Below, piece by piece: positions 42,957 to 53,224 of a DNA stretch of 64,000 nucleotides. The first letter of the stretch is position 1; the number at the start of each line of letters is the position of its first letter. The notes beneath the pieces were generated by a model. It saw nothing but the letters and a program-made list of their open reading frames with translations, was not told the DNA's origin and did not search any database. A program made the position numbers and the translations under genes. Origin of the DNA: Rhodococcus_F sp040656415 (GTDB lineage: Bacteria > Actinomycetota > Actinomycetes > Mycobacteriales > Mycobacteriaceae); NCBI RefSeq assembly GCF_040656415.1, contig NZ_JBFAMC010000001.1, positions 620,001-684,000 on the forward strand, in the 5' to 3' direction.

Positions 42957-43595
42957 CTACGGCGGGTTGTGTGAGCTGGTGGGGCTGTAGGCCGCGAGAA
43001 AGACGCGGACGGCTTCACGGATCAGCACGTCGCGGTCAGGTTTGGGTGTGATGGGCTCGCCCGCCACCAGCACCGGGTAGAACAGCGCTCCCTTGGTGAG
43101 CGCAGTGAATAGCGACGCAGCCTCCGCCGGAGACCTCACGTCCAGGATGTCGGCGTCGTCGAGATCGGCGAGCCACCGCTCCATGGCTCCGAAGTCGAAC
43201 TCTCCTAAGAGGTTCTGGGCCCATTCGGGTCGCCGGATGCCCTCAGCCGAGGCCGCCCGCATTAGCCCCACAGTCTCGTCCGCCAGCAGCCAGTCCAGCC
43301 GGTTTCGCGACCACTCGAACATAGCCTCGCCGACCTCTTCGACGGACCGTGCCGGCGCCAGCTCAGCGCCGTGTGATCTCACAATCACGTCGCTGATCAG
43401 GGTCTCGAACAGCGCCGTTTTGGAACCGAAGTGCGCGTACACCGTCGGCTTGGTGACGGCCGCCTCGGTCGCGACCTTATCCATCGAGACTTGGGCGTAG
43501 CCGGCCGCCCCGAACAGCCGAGTTGCAGCGCGCACGATCGTCGCTCGTGTGCGTTCCGCCCGTGGTGACGACAACGGATGTCGTGGCACACTCAC
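42957..43595 (-). CDS. TetR-family transcriptional regulator
   Basis: About 212 residues from GTG 43595. The N-terminal helix-turn-helix is clear: RATIVRAATRLFGAAGYAQV, then MDKVATEAAVTKPTVYAHFG, then SKTALFETLI. The C-terminal ligand domain has the AefR/C-terminal TetR pattern (RRPEWAQNLL, LFTALTKGALFYPVLVAG). It is divergent from the nitroreductase gene, 88 bases apart, so it probably represses that gene. The frame is open further upstream over the nitroreductase promoter, without similarity. Confidence 0.9.
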   Translation of the reverse strand: MSVPRHPLSSPRAERTRATIVRAATRLFGAAGYAQVSMDKVATEAAVTKPTVYAHFGSKTALFETLISDVIVRSHGAELAPARSVEEVGEAMFEWSRNRLDWLLADETVGLMRAASAEGIRRPEWAQNLLGEFDFGAMERWLADLDDADILDVRSPAEAASLFTALTKGALFYPVLVAGEPITPKPDRDVLIREAVRVFLAAYSPTSSHNPP

Positions 43596-43683
43596 TCGTA
43601 TTCGCCTTCTTGGTGACGTGAGACGCCGGCAGGTAGCCGTCGACAGGTCGCCGAGAGCAAAGAGACCCGAGGAGAGTTCGACG

Positions 43684-44376
43684 GTGACAGATACCGGCAT
43701 TGTGGCAGCGGACGCTAGCTTGGCGCAGCTCTTGGAGGCGCGGATCAGTTGCAGGGCGTTCCTACCTGATCGAGTGCCACGCGATGTGATCGAGAGAATT
43801 CTGGAACTCGCGCAGCAGACGCCGTCGTGGTGCAACACTCAACCGTGGCAAGTTGCGATCACCGAAGGTGAGGGTACAGAGCGGTTCCGTTCGGGCCTGT
43901 CCGAGTACGTGATCGCAAACCCGCAGGAGCCGGATTTCGACTTCCCCCGTGAGTATCGGGGTGAGTACAAGCTGCGTCGGCGGGAGTGCGCGATGCAACT
44001 GTATTCCAGTGTCGGCATCGCCGCAGGTGACCGTGCTGCCTCGGCTGCGCAGACGATGAAGAACTTCACCCTGTTCGACGCGCCACACGTAGCGATCATC
44101 ACCACGGACGAGGCGCTCGGCACTTATGGTGCCATCGATTGCGGTCTGTACGTCCAGACGTTCCTCCTTGCCGCTCAGAGTCTCGGGGTAGCAACCATTC
44201 CCCAGGCAGCGCTGGCCGGCAGTTCACCGTTCATTCGTGACTTCTTCTCACTCGAAGAGGGCCGCAGAGTCGTCTGCTCCATCTCCTTCGGCTATCCGGA
44301 GGTCGAAAATCCTGTCAACGGATTCCGTACAGCCAGGGAATCGGTCGAGAACGTCGTTCAGTGGGCGTCTGACTGA
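43684..44376 (+). CDS. Nitroreductase-family flavoprotein
   Basis: 230 residues from GTG with GAGGAG nine bases upstream. FMN/NAD(P)H oxidoreductase features are ARISCRAFLPDRVPRDVIERI (phosphate-binding Arg), AQQTPSWCNTQPWQVAIT, DCGLYVQTFLLAAQSLGVAT and SFGYPEVENPVNGFRTARES. It reduces nitroaromatics or quinones, or acts in an unknown pathway. It is divergent from TetR. The next gene begins at the stop codon, so they share a transcript. Confidence 0.92.
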   Translation: MTDTGIVAADASLAQLLEARISCRAFLPDRVPRDVIERILELAQQTPSWCNTQPWQVAITEGEGTERFRSGLSEYVIANPQEPDFDFPREYRGEYKLRRRECAMQLYSSVGIAAGDRAASAAQTMKNFTLFDAPHVAIITTDEALGTYGAIDCGLYVQTFLLAAQSLGVATIPQAALAGSSPFIRDFFSLEEGRRVVCSISFGYPEVENPVNGFRTARESVENVVQWASD

Positions 44377-44377
44377 C

Positions 44378-45520
44378 GTGCTCGACTCCCAAATGCTCGA
44401 CCGCGACGCCCTGTTCTCCCGACTGCGCCGTCGACCCGACATCGAGGCCCCCAATCTGGTGGCTGTCGACGCAGCCGATCGGCTGATCCTCGACGAATCG
44501 GCGGCGGCGCTGTCACAGGCGCGAGAAGGGGCGGTCGCGGTGATCGGTGACCGCTACGGAGCCCTCACCCTTGGTGCCGCGGTGGCCCATGGTTCCACCG
44601 GAATCCGAGTGCACCAGGATTTGCTGACCGGCGAATTGGCGCTGGCCAAGAACGCAGACACCGTCGGACTTGCAGACCGCTACCGACCGTGCGCGCTGGG
44701 CAGGGAATTGCTGGCAGGAGTCAGTGTGGTGCTGATGCAGTTACCTCGAAGCTTGAGCGAACTCACCGAGATCGCCGAGGCGATCGCCCGCCACGCCGAT
44801 TCGTCCGTCGTGGTTTACGCCGGCGGTCGCGACAAGCACATCTCGCCCACCATGAACGACGTGCTCGGGCGCTCCTTCGGAACGGTCAGGGCGACTCTCG
44901 GCAGGCAGAAGTCGCGGGTGCTGATCGCGAGCGATCCCCTCGAAGTGTCGGCTCCGACCTACCCGGTCACCGAGCACATCGCCGAGATCGGGCTTGACGT
45001 GATCTCACACGGTGCAGCATTTGCCGGGTCAAAGCTGGACATCGGGACCCGCTACCTCCTCAAGTACCTGCCACGTGTGAACCCACGGGCGCGCACGGCC
45101 GTCGACCTCGGCTGCGGCACCGGCATCCTCGCCGCTAGTCTTGCCCGATCTCTCCCCGAGGTCTCCGTGATCGCAACCGATCAGTCGGCGGCGGCGGTTG
45201 CATCGGCCGCCGCGACTGCACGGGCCAACGGCTTCGGCGACCGGGTGAGCACACTGCGTGACGACGCCATGTCCACAATCGAGACTGCGAGCCAGGACAT
45301 CATCCTGTGCAATCCGCCGTTCCACGTCGGTGCGGCCGTCCACACCGGAGTCGCAGAGAAGATGTTCGCCGAGGCAGGCCGGGTACTCCGGCCAGGAGGT
45401 GAGATGTGGACCGTCTACAACTCGCATCTCGGATACCGGGGCATGTTGCGCCGACTTGTCGGGCCGACAGACGTCGTAGGCAGGATCCGCAAGTTCACCG
45501 TCACGAGATCCGTGGTCTGA
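44378..45520 (+). CDS. RsmC/RlmG-like rRNA (guanine-N2) methyltransferase
   Basis: 380 residues in the two-domain layout of RsmC/RlmG. The N-terminal degenerate methyltransferase half contains VAVIGDRYGALTLGAAVAHG. The catalytic half has AVDLGCGTGILAASLARS (SAM binding), SVIATDQSAAAVASAAATA and the NPPF tetrapeptide in IILCNPPFHVGAAVHT, which marks N-methylation of exocyclic amines. It probably methylates G in 16S or 23S rRNA. The start is GTG 44378, two bases after the nitroreductase stop, or ATG 44393. Confidence 0.88.
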   Translation: MLDSQMLDRDALFSRLRRRPDIEAPNLVAVDAADRLILDESAAALSQAREGAVAVIGDRYGALTLGAAVAHGSTGIRVHQDLLTGELALAKNADTVGLADRYRPCALGRELLAGVSVVLMQLPRSLSELTEIAEAIARHADSSVVVYAGGRDKHISPTMNDVLGRSFGTVRATLGRQKSRVLIASDPLEVSAPTYPVTEHIAEIGLDVISHGAAFAGSKLDIGTRYLLKYLPRVNPRARTAVDLGCGTGILAASLARSLPEVSVIATDQSAAAVASAAATARANGFGDRVSTLRDDAMSTIETASQDIILCNPPFHVGAAVHTGVAEKMFAEAGRVLRPGGEMWTVYNSHLGYRGMLRRLVGPTDVVGRIRKFTVTRSVV

Positions 45521-45701
45521 CGGCCGACATCAGATCTGGCCGCCGGCATTAGAACAGTTGTTTGGCGGGCGACACCAGTGCACCGGTAGAGTCCGGTTTG
45601 TCCCACCTCAGTGACGGTTGGGAACTCGCGGCGGGGTGCCGGACGTTAAGACCTACGAGAGATCGGATCCACCCGGCGAGCCATGAGAAGGGATAAACAC
45701 G

Positions 45702-46556
45702 GTGCGCACCACCAGTAACCCGGTGTTCCGTAATCTGCCCAAGCAAGAGGGCAGCGGCGGATACGCCTCGTTCGGATCTGCGACGGGCGGTTCCGCGCAG
45801 GCCACTCAGCAGTTCGGCCAGCCACAATACGCTCAGGCCGAACCGTATCGGACAGGTCCCGACTATCGGTCGATGACCATCGACGACGTCGTCACCAAGA
45901 CGGGAGTCACGCTCGGCGTGCTTTCGGTGACGGCGATCATTTCGTACTTCCTCGTGAGCAACGACACTGGCCTGGCCGTGCCATTCGTGATCGGTGGCGG
46001 TCTGGTCGGGTTGGTGCTGGTCCTCGTGGCGACGTTCGGCCGCAAGATGGACAATCCGGCCATCGTCCTCTCCTACGCTGTCGTGGAGGGCCTGTTCCTG
46101 GGCGCGCTGTCGTTCATGTTCACCGACATCACGTTCGGTGGCGTCGGTGGATCGGCAATGATCGCCCAGGCCGTGCTCGGCACGTTCGGCGTGTTCTTCG
46201 GAATGCTCGTCGTCTACAAGACCGGCGCCATCCGGGTCACGCCCCGGCTCACGCGAATGGTCATCGGCGCCCTGATCGGTGTCGTCGTACTCGCCCTCGG
46301 CAACCTGGTTGCCAGCTTCTTCACCCCTGGCGGTCTCGGCCTGCGCGACGGTGGAACCCTCGCGATCATCTTCAGCCTGGTCGTCATCGGTGTGGCTGCG
46401 TTCAGTTTCTTGCTGGACTTCGACGCCGCAGACCAGTTGATCCGTGCTCAGGCGCCGGAAAAGGCGGCGTGGGGCGTGGCATTCGGCCTCACCATCACAC
46501 TGGTGTGGCTGTACATCGAGATCCTCCGCCTGCTGAGCTACTTCAACAGCGACTAG
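45702..46556 (+). CDS. BAX inhibitor-1 (YccA) family membrane protein
   Basis: 284 residues, GTG start. A Gln/Gly/Tyr-rich cytoplasmic N-terminus of about 60 residues precedes seven hydrophobic segments in the TMBIM pattern. These include YAVVEGLFLGALSFMFTD (Glu in TM3) and FSFLLDFDAADQLI (the conserved paired Asp near TM6-7 that form the pH/Ca-sensing centre). It is a predicted inner-membrane calcium-leak-like or protease-linked protein. It is followed by a strong terminator. Confidence 0.93.
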   Translation: MRTTSNPVFRNLPKQEGSGGYASFGSATGGSAQATQQFGQPQYAQAEPYRTGPDYRSMTIDDVVTKTGVTLGVLSVTAIISYFLVSNDTGLAVPFVIGGGLVGLVLVLVATFGRKMDNPAIVLSYAVVEGLFLGALSFMFTDITFGGVGGSAMIAQAVLGTFGVFFGMLVVYKTGAIRVTPRLTRMVIGALIGVVVLALGNLVASFFTPGGLGLRDGGTLAIIFSLVVIGVAAFSFLLDFDAADQLIRAQAPEKAAWGVAFGLTITLVWLYIEILRLLSYFNSD

Positions 46557-46651
46557 CGATCTCGACTAGCAGTTTCACGCCAATGGCGACTCCCGGGAGC
46601 ACGGGCAGATTCCAGGGATAGTCGCAACACGTGAACTGGAGATGCAATGCA

Positions 46652-46689
46652 GTGCCTTGCCGCGACTTCGGTCGCGGCAAGGCACTTTT
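46652..46689 (+). terminator. Intrinsic terminator
   Basis: Perfect 15-bp stem GTGCCTTGCCGCGAC / GTCGCGGCAAGGCAC closed by the stable loop TTCG and followed by TTTT. It lies 96 bases downstream of the BAX-inhibitor gene. This is the clearest rho-independent terminator in the window. Confidence 0.93.
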
Positions 46690-46769
46690 GCTGTGGATCT
46701 GAATACCAGTGCTCCGACTGAGAAGCGACACGGAGCAGGCGTGGTGATTGATCATGGAGGACTTGCCGT

Positions 46770-47276
46770 ATGGCCGATGTTGGATTTTCGTTGCGGGTAG
46801 CAACACGTGAAGACGCGGAGTTCCTCGTCGACATGCTGGTCGCCGCTGTGAACTGGGACTCCGCACGGAAGATGGTCAGCCGTGGCGAGGTCTTGGCTGA
46901 TCGCAGGACGGCGCACTATGTCGAGGGGTGGCCCAAGGCGGATGATCTCGGTCTTGTCGCGGTCGACTCAGGTGGGCAGTCGGTCGGTGCGGTGTGGCTG
47001 CGCCTGTTCGACAGTGGCGATCCCGGGTACGGATTCGTTGCCGCGGACATCCCGGAACTGTCGATAGGAGTCGTCCCGTCATGGCGTGGCAAGGGAGTAG
47101 GGCGTGCGTTGTTGACGGCGATGGCCCGGCGAGCGACGGAATCCGGTTTCTCCCGGATCTGTCTGAGCGTCGAACGTGCAAATCGTGCACACGGCTTGTA
47201 TGTCGATGAGGGTTTCACAACCGTGGAATCGGGGCCGGACTCCGACACCATGGTCAAGGTTCTTTCCCAACCCTGA
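46770..47276 (+). CDS. GNAT-family N-acetyltransferase
   Basis: 168 residues from ATG with GGAGG nine bases upstream. It has the substrate-side N-terminus SLRVATREDAEFLVDMLVAA, the acetyl-CoA loop LSIGVVPSWRGKGVGRALLT, and ICLSVERANRAHGLYVDEGF. It is shielded by terminators on both sides, so it is its own transcription unit. The acceptor is unknown. Confidence 0.88.
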   Translation: MADVGFSLRVATREDAEFLVDMLVAAVNWDSARKMVSRGEVLADRRTAHYVEGWPKADDLGLVAVDSGGQSVGAVWLRLFDSGDPGYGFVAADIPELSIGVVPSWRGKGVGRALLTAMARRATESGFSRICLSVERANRAHGLYVDEGFTTVESGPDSDTMVKVLSQP

Positions 47277-47292
47277 TGCAGCTGAAAACGAA

Positions 47293-47335
47293 GCGGTCGC
47301 CGCAACTCCCGAGAGACGGGTGTTGCGACGACCGC
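47293..47335. terminator. Bidirectional hairpin between GNAT and thiolase genes
   Basis: A 19-bp imperfect stem (GCGGTCGCCGCAACTCCCG with its partner ending CGACGACCGC) with a short AGAGA loop, followed by a second small hairpin CCTCCC-TATCA-GGGAGG at 47346-47362. It sits between convergent genes. Confidence 0.75.
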
Positions 47336-47379
47336 CGAGAGACGCCCTCCCTATCAGGGAGGTCATCTATCGCGAGGGG

Positions 47380-48597
47380 CTAGCTCAGGCGCTCGAGGAC
47401 CATCGCCATGCCCTGCCCACCGCCGACGCACATGGTCTCGACACCGAAGGTCTTGTCATGCTCGCGCAGGTTGTTGAGCAGGGTGTTGGTGATGCGGGCA
47501 CCGGTCATGCCGAACGGGTGCCCGAGGGCGATGGCGCCGCCCGAGACGTTCAGCTTCTCTTCGTCGATCTTCAGCTCACGCGCAGAACCGAGAACCTGGA
47601 CCGCGAATGCTTCGTTGATCTCGAACAGGTCGATGTCCGAGATGCTCTTGCCCGCGATGGCGAGAGCCTTCTTGACCGCCTCGATCGGGCCGAGACCCAT
47701 GATTTCGGGCGAAAGGCCGGACACGCCGGTGGACACGATGCGAGCCAGCGGCGTGAGGCCGAGTTCCTTCGCCTTCGTGTCGGACATGATGACCAGGGCG
47801 GCGGCGCCATCGTTGAGGGGGCAGGCGTTACCTGCGGTGACGGTGCCGTCGGGCCGGAACACAGGCTTCAACTGGCTCACGGCCTCGTACGTGGTGCCGG
47901 GGCGCGGGCCGTCGTCGGTGGAAACGACGGTGCCGTCGGGAAGGGTGACCGGTGTGATCTCGCGTTCGTAGAAGCCGTTCTTGATGGCATCCTCCGCGCG
48001 GTTCTGGGAGCGAACTCCCCAGCGGTCCTGGTCCTCCCTGGTGATTCCGGTAGCCGACGCTACGTTCTCAGCGGTCTGGCCCATAGCGATGTACACGTCG
48101 GGGAGTTGGCCGTCCTCGCGCGGATCTTTCCAGGGGATGCCACCCTCGGCGAGCTTTTCCGTCCGAGCCACCGCATCGGCGAAGAGCGGATTCTGGGTGT
48201 TCGGTAGACCGTCCGCGTTGCCGGTGACGAAGCTCGACACGGACTCGACGCCACCCGAGATGAATACATCACCCTCGCCGGCCTTGATCGCGTGCAGTGC
48301 CATGCGGGTGGTCTGCAGGGAGGACGAACAATAGCGGTTGACGGTGACACCGGGCAAGAAGTCGTAGCCCAGCTGGACCGCGACGACACGCGCAATGTTG
48401 AAGCCCGACTGTCCTGCCGGCTGGCCGCAGCCCAAGAGGAGGTCGTCGATTTCGGTCGGGTCCAGTTCGGGGACCTTCGCCAGGGCGGCGGAAACCATCT
48501 GTGCCGTCAGATCGTCGGGTCGGATGGTCTTGAGCGACCCCTTCATGGCACGGCCGATCGGTGAACGTACTGCTGAGACGATTACTGCCTCGGGCAT
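47380..48597 (-). CDS. Acetyl-CoA acyltransferase / thiolase
   Basis: Thiolase of the FadA type (Rv1074c, fadA3 position): thiolytic cleavage or condensation of acyl-CoA in beta-oxidation. 405 residues from ATG with AAAGGAG upstream. The nucleophilic Cys is in TVNRYCSSSLQTTRMA (near residue 93). Other signatures are NEAFAVQVLGSARELKID, GGAIALGHPFGMTGAR (His) and the second catalytic Cys in VETMCVGGGQGMAMVLERLS. All active-site residues are present. It opens the right conserved block. Confidence 0.95.
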   Translation of the reverse strand: MPEAVIVSAVRSPIGRAMKGSLKTIRPDDLTAQMVSAALAKVPELDPTEIDDLLLGCGQPAGQSGFNIARVVAVQLGYDFLPGVTVNRYCSSSLQTTRMALHAIKAGEGDVFISGGVESVSSFVTGNADGLPNTQNPLFADAVARTEKLAEGGIPWKDPREDGQLPDVYIAMGQTAENVASATGITREDQDRWGVRSQNRAEDAIKNGFYEREITPVTLPDGTVVSTDDGPRPGTTYEAVSQLKPVFRPDGTVTAGNACPLNDGAAALVIMSDTKAKELGLTPLARIVSTGVSGLSPEIMGLGPIEAVKKALAIAGKSISDIDLFEINEAFAVQVLGSARELKIDEEKLNVSGGAIALGHPFGMTGARITNTLLNNLREHDKTFGVETMCVGGGQGMAMVLERLS

Positions 48598-48773
48598 TGA
48601 AAACTCCTTTGTCGTCTGGGGGTCCGCACGATGCTTCGACCTCCAGTTCTCATGGCCTCCCGACAACATACGTTGCCGGATGGCGGCGGTGACATCGCCG
48701 TCTCATTTGACGACTCAGCCCACTCCGATGCGGATGAAAAGTATTGAGTGACTGCATTTATTCCCGCAATAGT

Positions 48774-49667
48774 TCATGAGACTTCGCGGGCTGCCTCCAT
48801 CTCGCGCTGATCGGAACCGGGATCCGAGTCCGCGACCTCGAGCGCCGCCGCGAGAACCGGCACGATCTGGATCGCCACGAGCTCGTAGCCCGCCGCCGAG
48901 GGATGAAAGCGGTCAGGGGAGAACATCCGGTCGGGTTCGGCGCGGAACTCGGGCGCCAGTAGGTCGGCCAGCGCTACCGGATGCCCGCCCGCTGCACGGG
49001 TCACGCTCGTCTGCGCGCGGGCCAGTCGCAGCGACCAGGTTGATACGACGGTGCGCAGGGGCTGCGGAATTGCGGTGACCACCCCGAGATCGGGGCACGT
49101 ACCTACGACGACGGTGCAGCCGCGCTCACGAAGCCGCTCGACCGCCACACCGAGCCTGCGTGCCGATCGCCTGATCGAGCTCTTGGACGTCACGTCGTTG
49201 ACGCCGATGAGGATCACCGCCGCGTCCGGCGGTGGCCCGGCCACGAACATCGCGTCCACCTGCCCGCTCAGGCCGCGGGAGGTGGCTCCTCCGATCGCCT
49301 TGGTGCTGAGACGGACTCGCCTCCCGGTCGCGTCGGCCAGTCGGCGTGCGATCTGTACGCCGGGGACGTGCTCAGCCGACAGGCAACCGACGCCTGCCGC
49401 CGAAGAGTCTCCGAAGATCATCAGGTGTAGGTCGTATGGCTGGTTCCGACGCCACCGCTCGGGCAGCGCTCCGCCCGGAACGTAGACACCGTCGGCTTCC
49501 GGGGGTTTCGCGACATTGCGCCCTATGACGTTCCTGGCCGTGGTGGCCTGCGACATCAGGTACCAGTGCGCTGCCCACGTGAACGTGCCTGCACCCAGAC
49601 CCGCCACAACAGCAGTGGCACCGGCCTGCGCACCGGTCTGCCATATGCTCTTCGGCACTGGTCTCAC
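48774..49667 (-). CDS. SGNH/GDSL-type exported hydrolase
   Basis: 297 residues. An N-terminal hydrophobic anchor (GATAVVAGLGAGTFTWAAH) precedes a GDSL-type esterase domain: block I LMIFGDSSAAGVG, block III AVILIGVNDV (Gly-x-Asn), and block V DRFHPSAAGYEL with the Asp-His pair. It is probably an esterase or acyl hydrolase acting at the outer face of the membrane. The position matches M. tuberculosis Rv1075c. Starting at GTG 49658 would place GGAGG at a better distance than GTG 49667. Divergent from cbs. Confidence 0.9.
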   Translation of the reverse strand: MRPVPKSIWQTGAQAGATAVVAGLGAGTFTWAAHWYLMSQATTARNVIGRNVAKPPEADGVYVPGGALPERWRRNQPYDLHLMIFGDSSAAGVGCLSAEHVPGVQIARRLADATGRRVRLSTKAIGGATSRGLSGQVDAMFVAGPPPDAAVILIGVNDVTSKSSIRRSARRLGVAVERLRERGCTVVVGTCPDLGVVTAIPQPLRTVVSTWSLRLARAQTSVTRAAGGHPVALADLLAPEFRAEPDRMFSPDRFHPSAAGYELVAIQIVPVLAAALEVADSDPGSDQREMEAAREVS

Positions 49668-49791
49668 CCCTCCGCTATGTGGCTCACCTCACGGTTGCAG
49701 CGGACCTATGTCCGTACCAATCTAGTCGGATCGCAGCGCTCGCGCCGGACGTCTGTGAGCATCCGATCATCGCGTCTGGGAACATGGAGCC

Positions 49792-51177
<1,386 letters not shown>

Positions 51178-51301
51178 CAGACAGCATCGCCACATCGGGG
51201 AGCGAGTACGACAAGACTGCTCCCCGATGTGTCGGTCGATGTTGCGACATGGGCGCGAATCCGGGGCACCTCGGAATCGATGAGGTGCCCCGGGCGATCG
51301 G

Positions 51302-52525
51302 TCAGCTAGGGGGGTCGAGCAATGTCTGGCCGATGTATCGGCCCGGCGCGGCACCGGGCGGAATGGCGTAGACAGCGGAACCGATCGGTGTCGTCCACTC
51401 GTTGAGTGCGTCGATCTGTGCGAGGCGTTCTTGGACCGGCAGGAATTGGCTGTCGATGTCTCGCTGGTAGGACGCGAAGATCAACCCGGAGTTCGATACC
51501 TGACCGGGTTCGGGTGGATCGTCGTAGTTGTATGCGCGACGGTGAAATCGTTCACCGTCGTGGGTGGGGCGAGCGCGAGCGATATGTGAGGTCGGTGGGA
51601 TCACCGGGATGCCGTACCGGTCGGTTGCGGCGAAATCGGGTTCGTCGTGCTCGTCGGTGCCGGTCAATGGTGCCCCGGTATCGAGGGTTCGGCCCACGGT
51701 CAGTTCTCTTCCGTGGCGATCGATTTCCTCCCAGGTATCCAGTTCCATCCGGATCCGGCGAAGCACAAGAGAGGTACCGCCGGCAAGCCACGGGTGACTG
51801 CTGCCGTCGTCCCAGACGAGACTGTCGAATTCGTCGGTACCCGGGTTGGTGGTTCCGTCTACCTGCCCCATGAGGTTGCGCATCGTTGTGCCTTCAGGCC
51901 TGCTCCGACGGGCGTGCTGAAAACCCCGCTGCGACCAGCGCACCGTGACCAAAGAGCGGACGTTCTTGATCAGGACCCGGACCGCGTGCGCAACCGTGAC
52001 GCGGTCGTCGGCGCAGACCTGAAGGAGTAGATCGGTTTGCCCCCATGCGTTGTCGTCGAGACGATCGATCGCGAAGACCGGCAGCGGCCGCAACCACGCA
52101 GGCTGCCGGTCGAGAGTGTCGGCGGCAGCGAAGACTCCGGGACCGAGGCCCACGGTGATGGTCAGACGGGCGGGAGTGGAGGCGAGCTCTGGTTCGGTGT
52201 CCGCCAACGCGGGCTCGCCGCGGGTGAGCCGGGCGGCGTCCTCTGTCCATACCTTCAACAGCCCGGACAAGGTGGACCGGTCCGTGCCCTCGCGCAGGTC
52301 CACCCCGACGAACTGTGCGTTTGCCTGCGGTGAGGTGGCGATCCCACTCTGGTGGATTCCGTGGAACGGTTCTGTCAGCCCGCCGTACTCCGGTGTGTGC
52401 GCACGGAGTCGATCGACGGTTTCGTGTGCTCCCCATCCGAGTCCCGCGGTCCCGACCGCGGCGGCACCAGTGAGCAGGTGCCGCCGGCTCAGTGCACGGC
52501 CGGGCGGGGTTGCGCGCTCAGCCAC
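51302..52525 (-). CDS. Tat-exported DyP-type heme peroxidase
   Basis: 407 residues. The twin-arginine signal LSRRHLLTGAAAVGTAGLGW resembles EfeB/DyP class A. The GxxDG motif is GQVDGTTNPGTDEF (catalytic Asp). The proximal heme His is probably in PTSHIARARP, with the Arg of LVLRRIRMEL following the family pattern. It is predicted to oxidise dyes or heme-like substrates, or to serve iron release, outside the membrane. It overlaps the copper-chaperone gene by 8 bases, so the pair is co-translated. All key residues are present. Confidence 0.92.
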   Translation of the reverse strand: MAERATPPGRALSRRHLLTGAAAVGTAGLGWGAHETVDRLRAHTPEYGGLTEPFHGIHQSGIATSPQANAQFVGVDLREGTDRSTLSGLLKVWTEDAARLTRGEPALADTEPELASTPARLTITVGLGPGVFAAADTLDRQPAWLRPLPVFAIDRLDDNAWGQTDLLLQVCADDRVTVAHAVRVLIKNVRSLVTVRWSQRGFQHARRSRPEGTTMRNLMGQVDGTTNPGTDEFDSLVWDDGSSHPWLAGGTSLVLRRIRMELDTWEEIDRHGRELTVGRTLDTGAPLTGTDEHDEPDFAATDRYGIPVIPPTSHIARARPTHDGERFHRRAYNYDDPPEPGQVSNSGLIFASYQRDIDSQFLPVQERLAQIDALNEWTTPIGSAVYAIPPGAAPGRYIGQTLLDPPS

Positions 52526-53051
52526 CGTACTCGGGGGTCGAGGCGGGGGTGGTGTCGGGCTCGTAGCTCTCCTGGTTACCGGAGAAGTCCCGCACCTGCG
52601 CGTCGAAGTCGGCGGTCGACCCGTCTTCGAACGTGAGGGAGAACGTGGTAGTCGTGCCCGGAGTGAGCGGAGCGGTCAGGTCGAACAACATGAGGTGGTC
52701 GCCGCCCGGAACGAGGTCGTGGGTGCTGTTTGCCGGGATGGTGATACCGCCGTGCTTGTGCCGCATCATCGTGGCGCCGTCGGCTTCGGTGACGACCTCG
52801 TGTAGTTCGGCCCGAGCGGCGGAGGGGCTGGAGACGGACACGATCCGCACGTCCCGGTCCGCAGTGTTGGACAGTTGCGCGAACGCAGAACTCATCCCGG
52901 ACTCGGCGGCCTTGACCCACTGTTCGGATACGGTCACCGCCTCAGCGTCGGTGTCGGTGGGCGGGTCTTCAGGGGCGGAAGAGCATCCGACCAGTAGCAG
53001 GCCGGTGCAAACTCCACCGGCGGCGAGGCGTCGAATAGCGAAGAAGGACAT
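52518..53051 (-). CDS. PCu(A)C-type copper chaperone lipoprotein
   Basis: 177 residues from ATG with GGAG upstream. A lipoprotein signal (RRLAAGGVCTGLLLVGCSS) precedes a cupredoxin-like domain with the copper motif: His in AELHEVVTEADGATMMRHKH, then HDLVPGGDHLMLFDL, i.e. H-x-M...H-x-M. Such proteins deliver Cu(I), often to cytochrome oxidase. Here the next gene is a DyP peroxidase, which uses heme and not copper. The acidic, Pro/Thr-rich tail overlaps the peroxidase start. Confidence 0.92.
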   Translation of the reverse strand: MSFFAIRRLAAGGVCTGLLLVGCSSAPEDPPTDTDAEAVTVSEQWVKAAESGMSSAFAQLSNTADRDVRIVSVSSPSAARAELHEVVTEADGATMMRHKHGGITIPANSTHDLVPGGDHLMLFDLTAPLTPGTTTTFSLTFEDGSTADFDAQVRDFSGNQESYEPDTTPASTPEYGG

Positions 53052-53224
53052 GTATTTCTCCGAGGTATCTGTATGCGCAAGGCATGTGGGTACACCGGGT
53101 GCCCGAGGGGGCAGCGGTGAAAGGCAGTACTGACTGTCGGTCCCGACCACAGGTGTGCGCGGGCCATGCAGCGTCCGATACGCGGCCAGGCCGCGAAACA
53201 CGGGGTCGGTGAAAGAGGTTCGAG

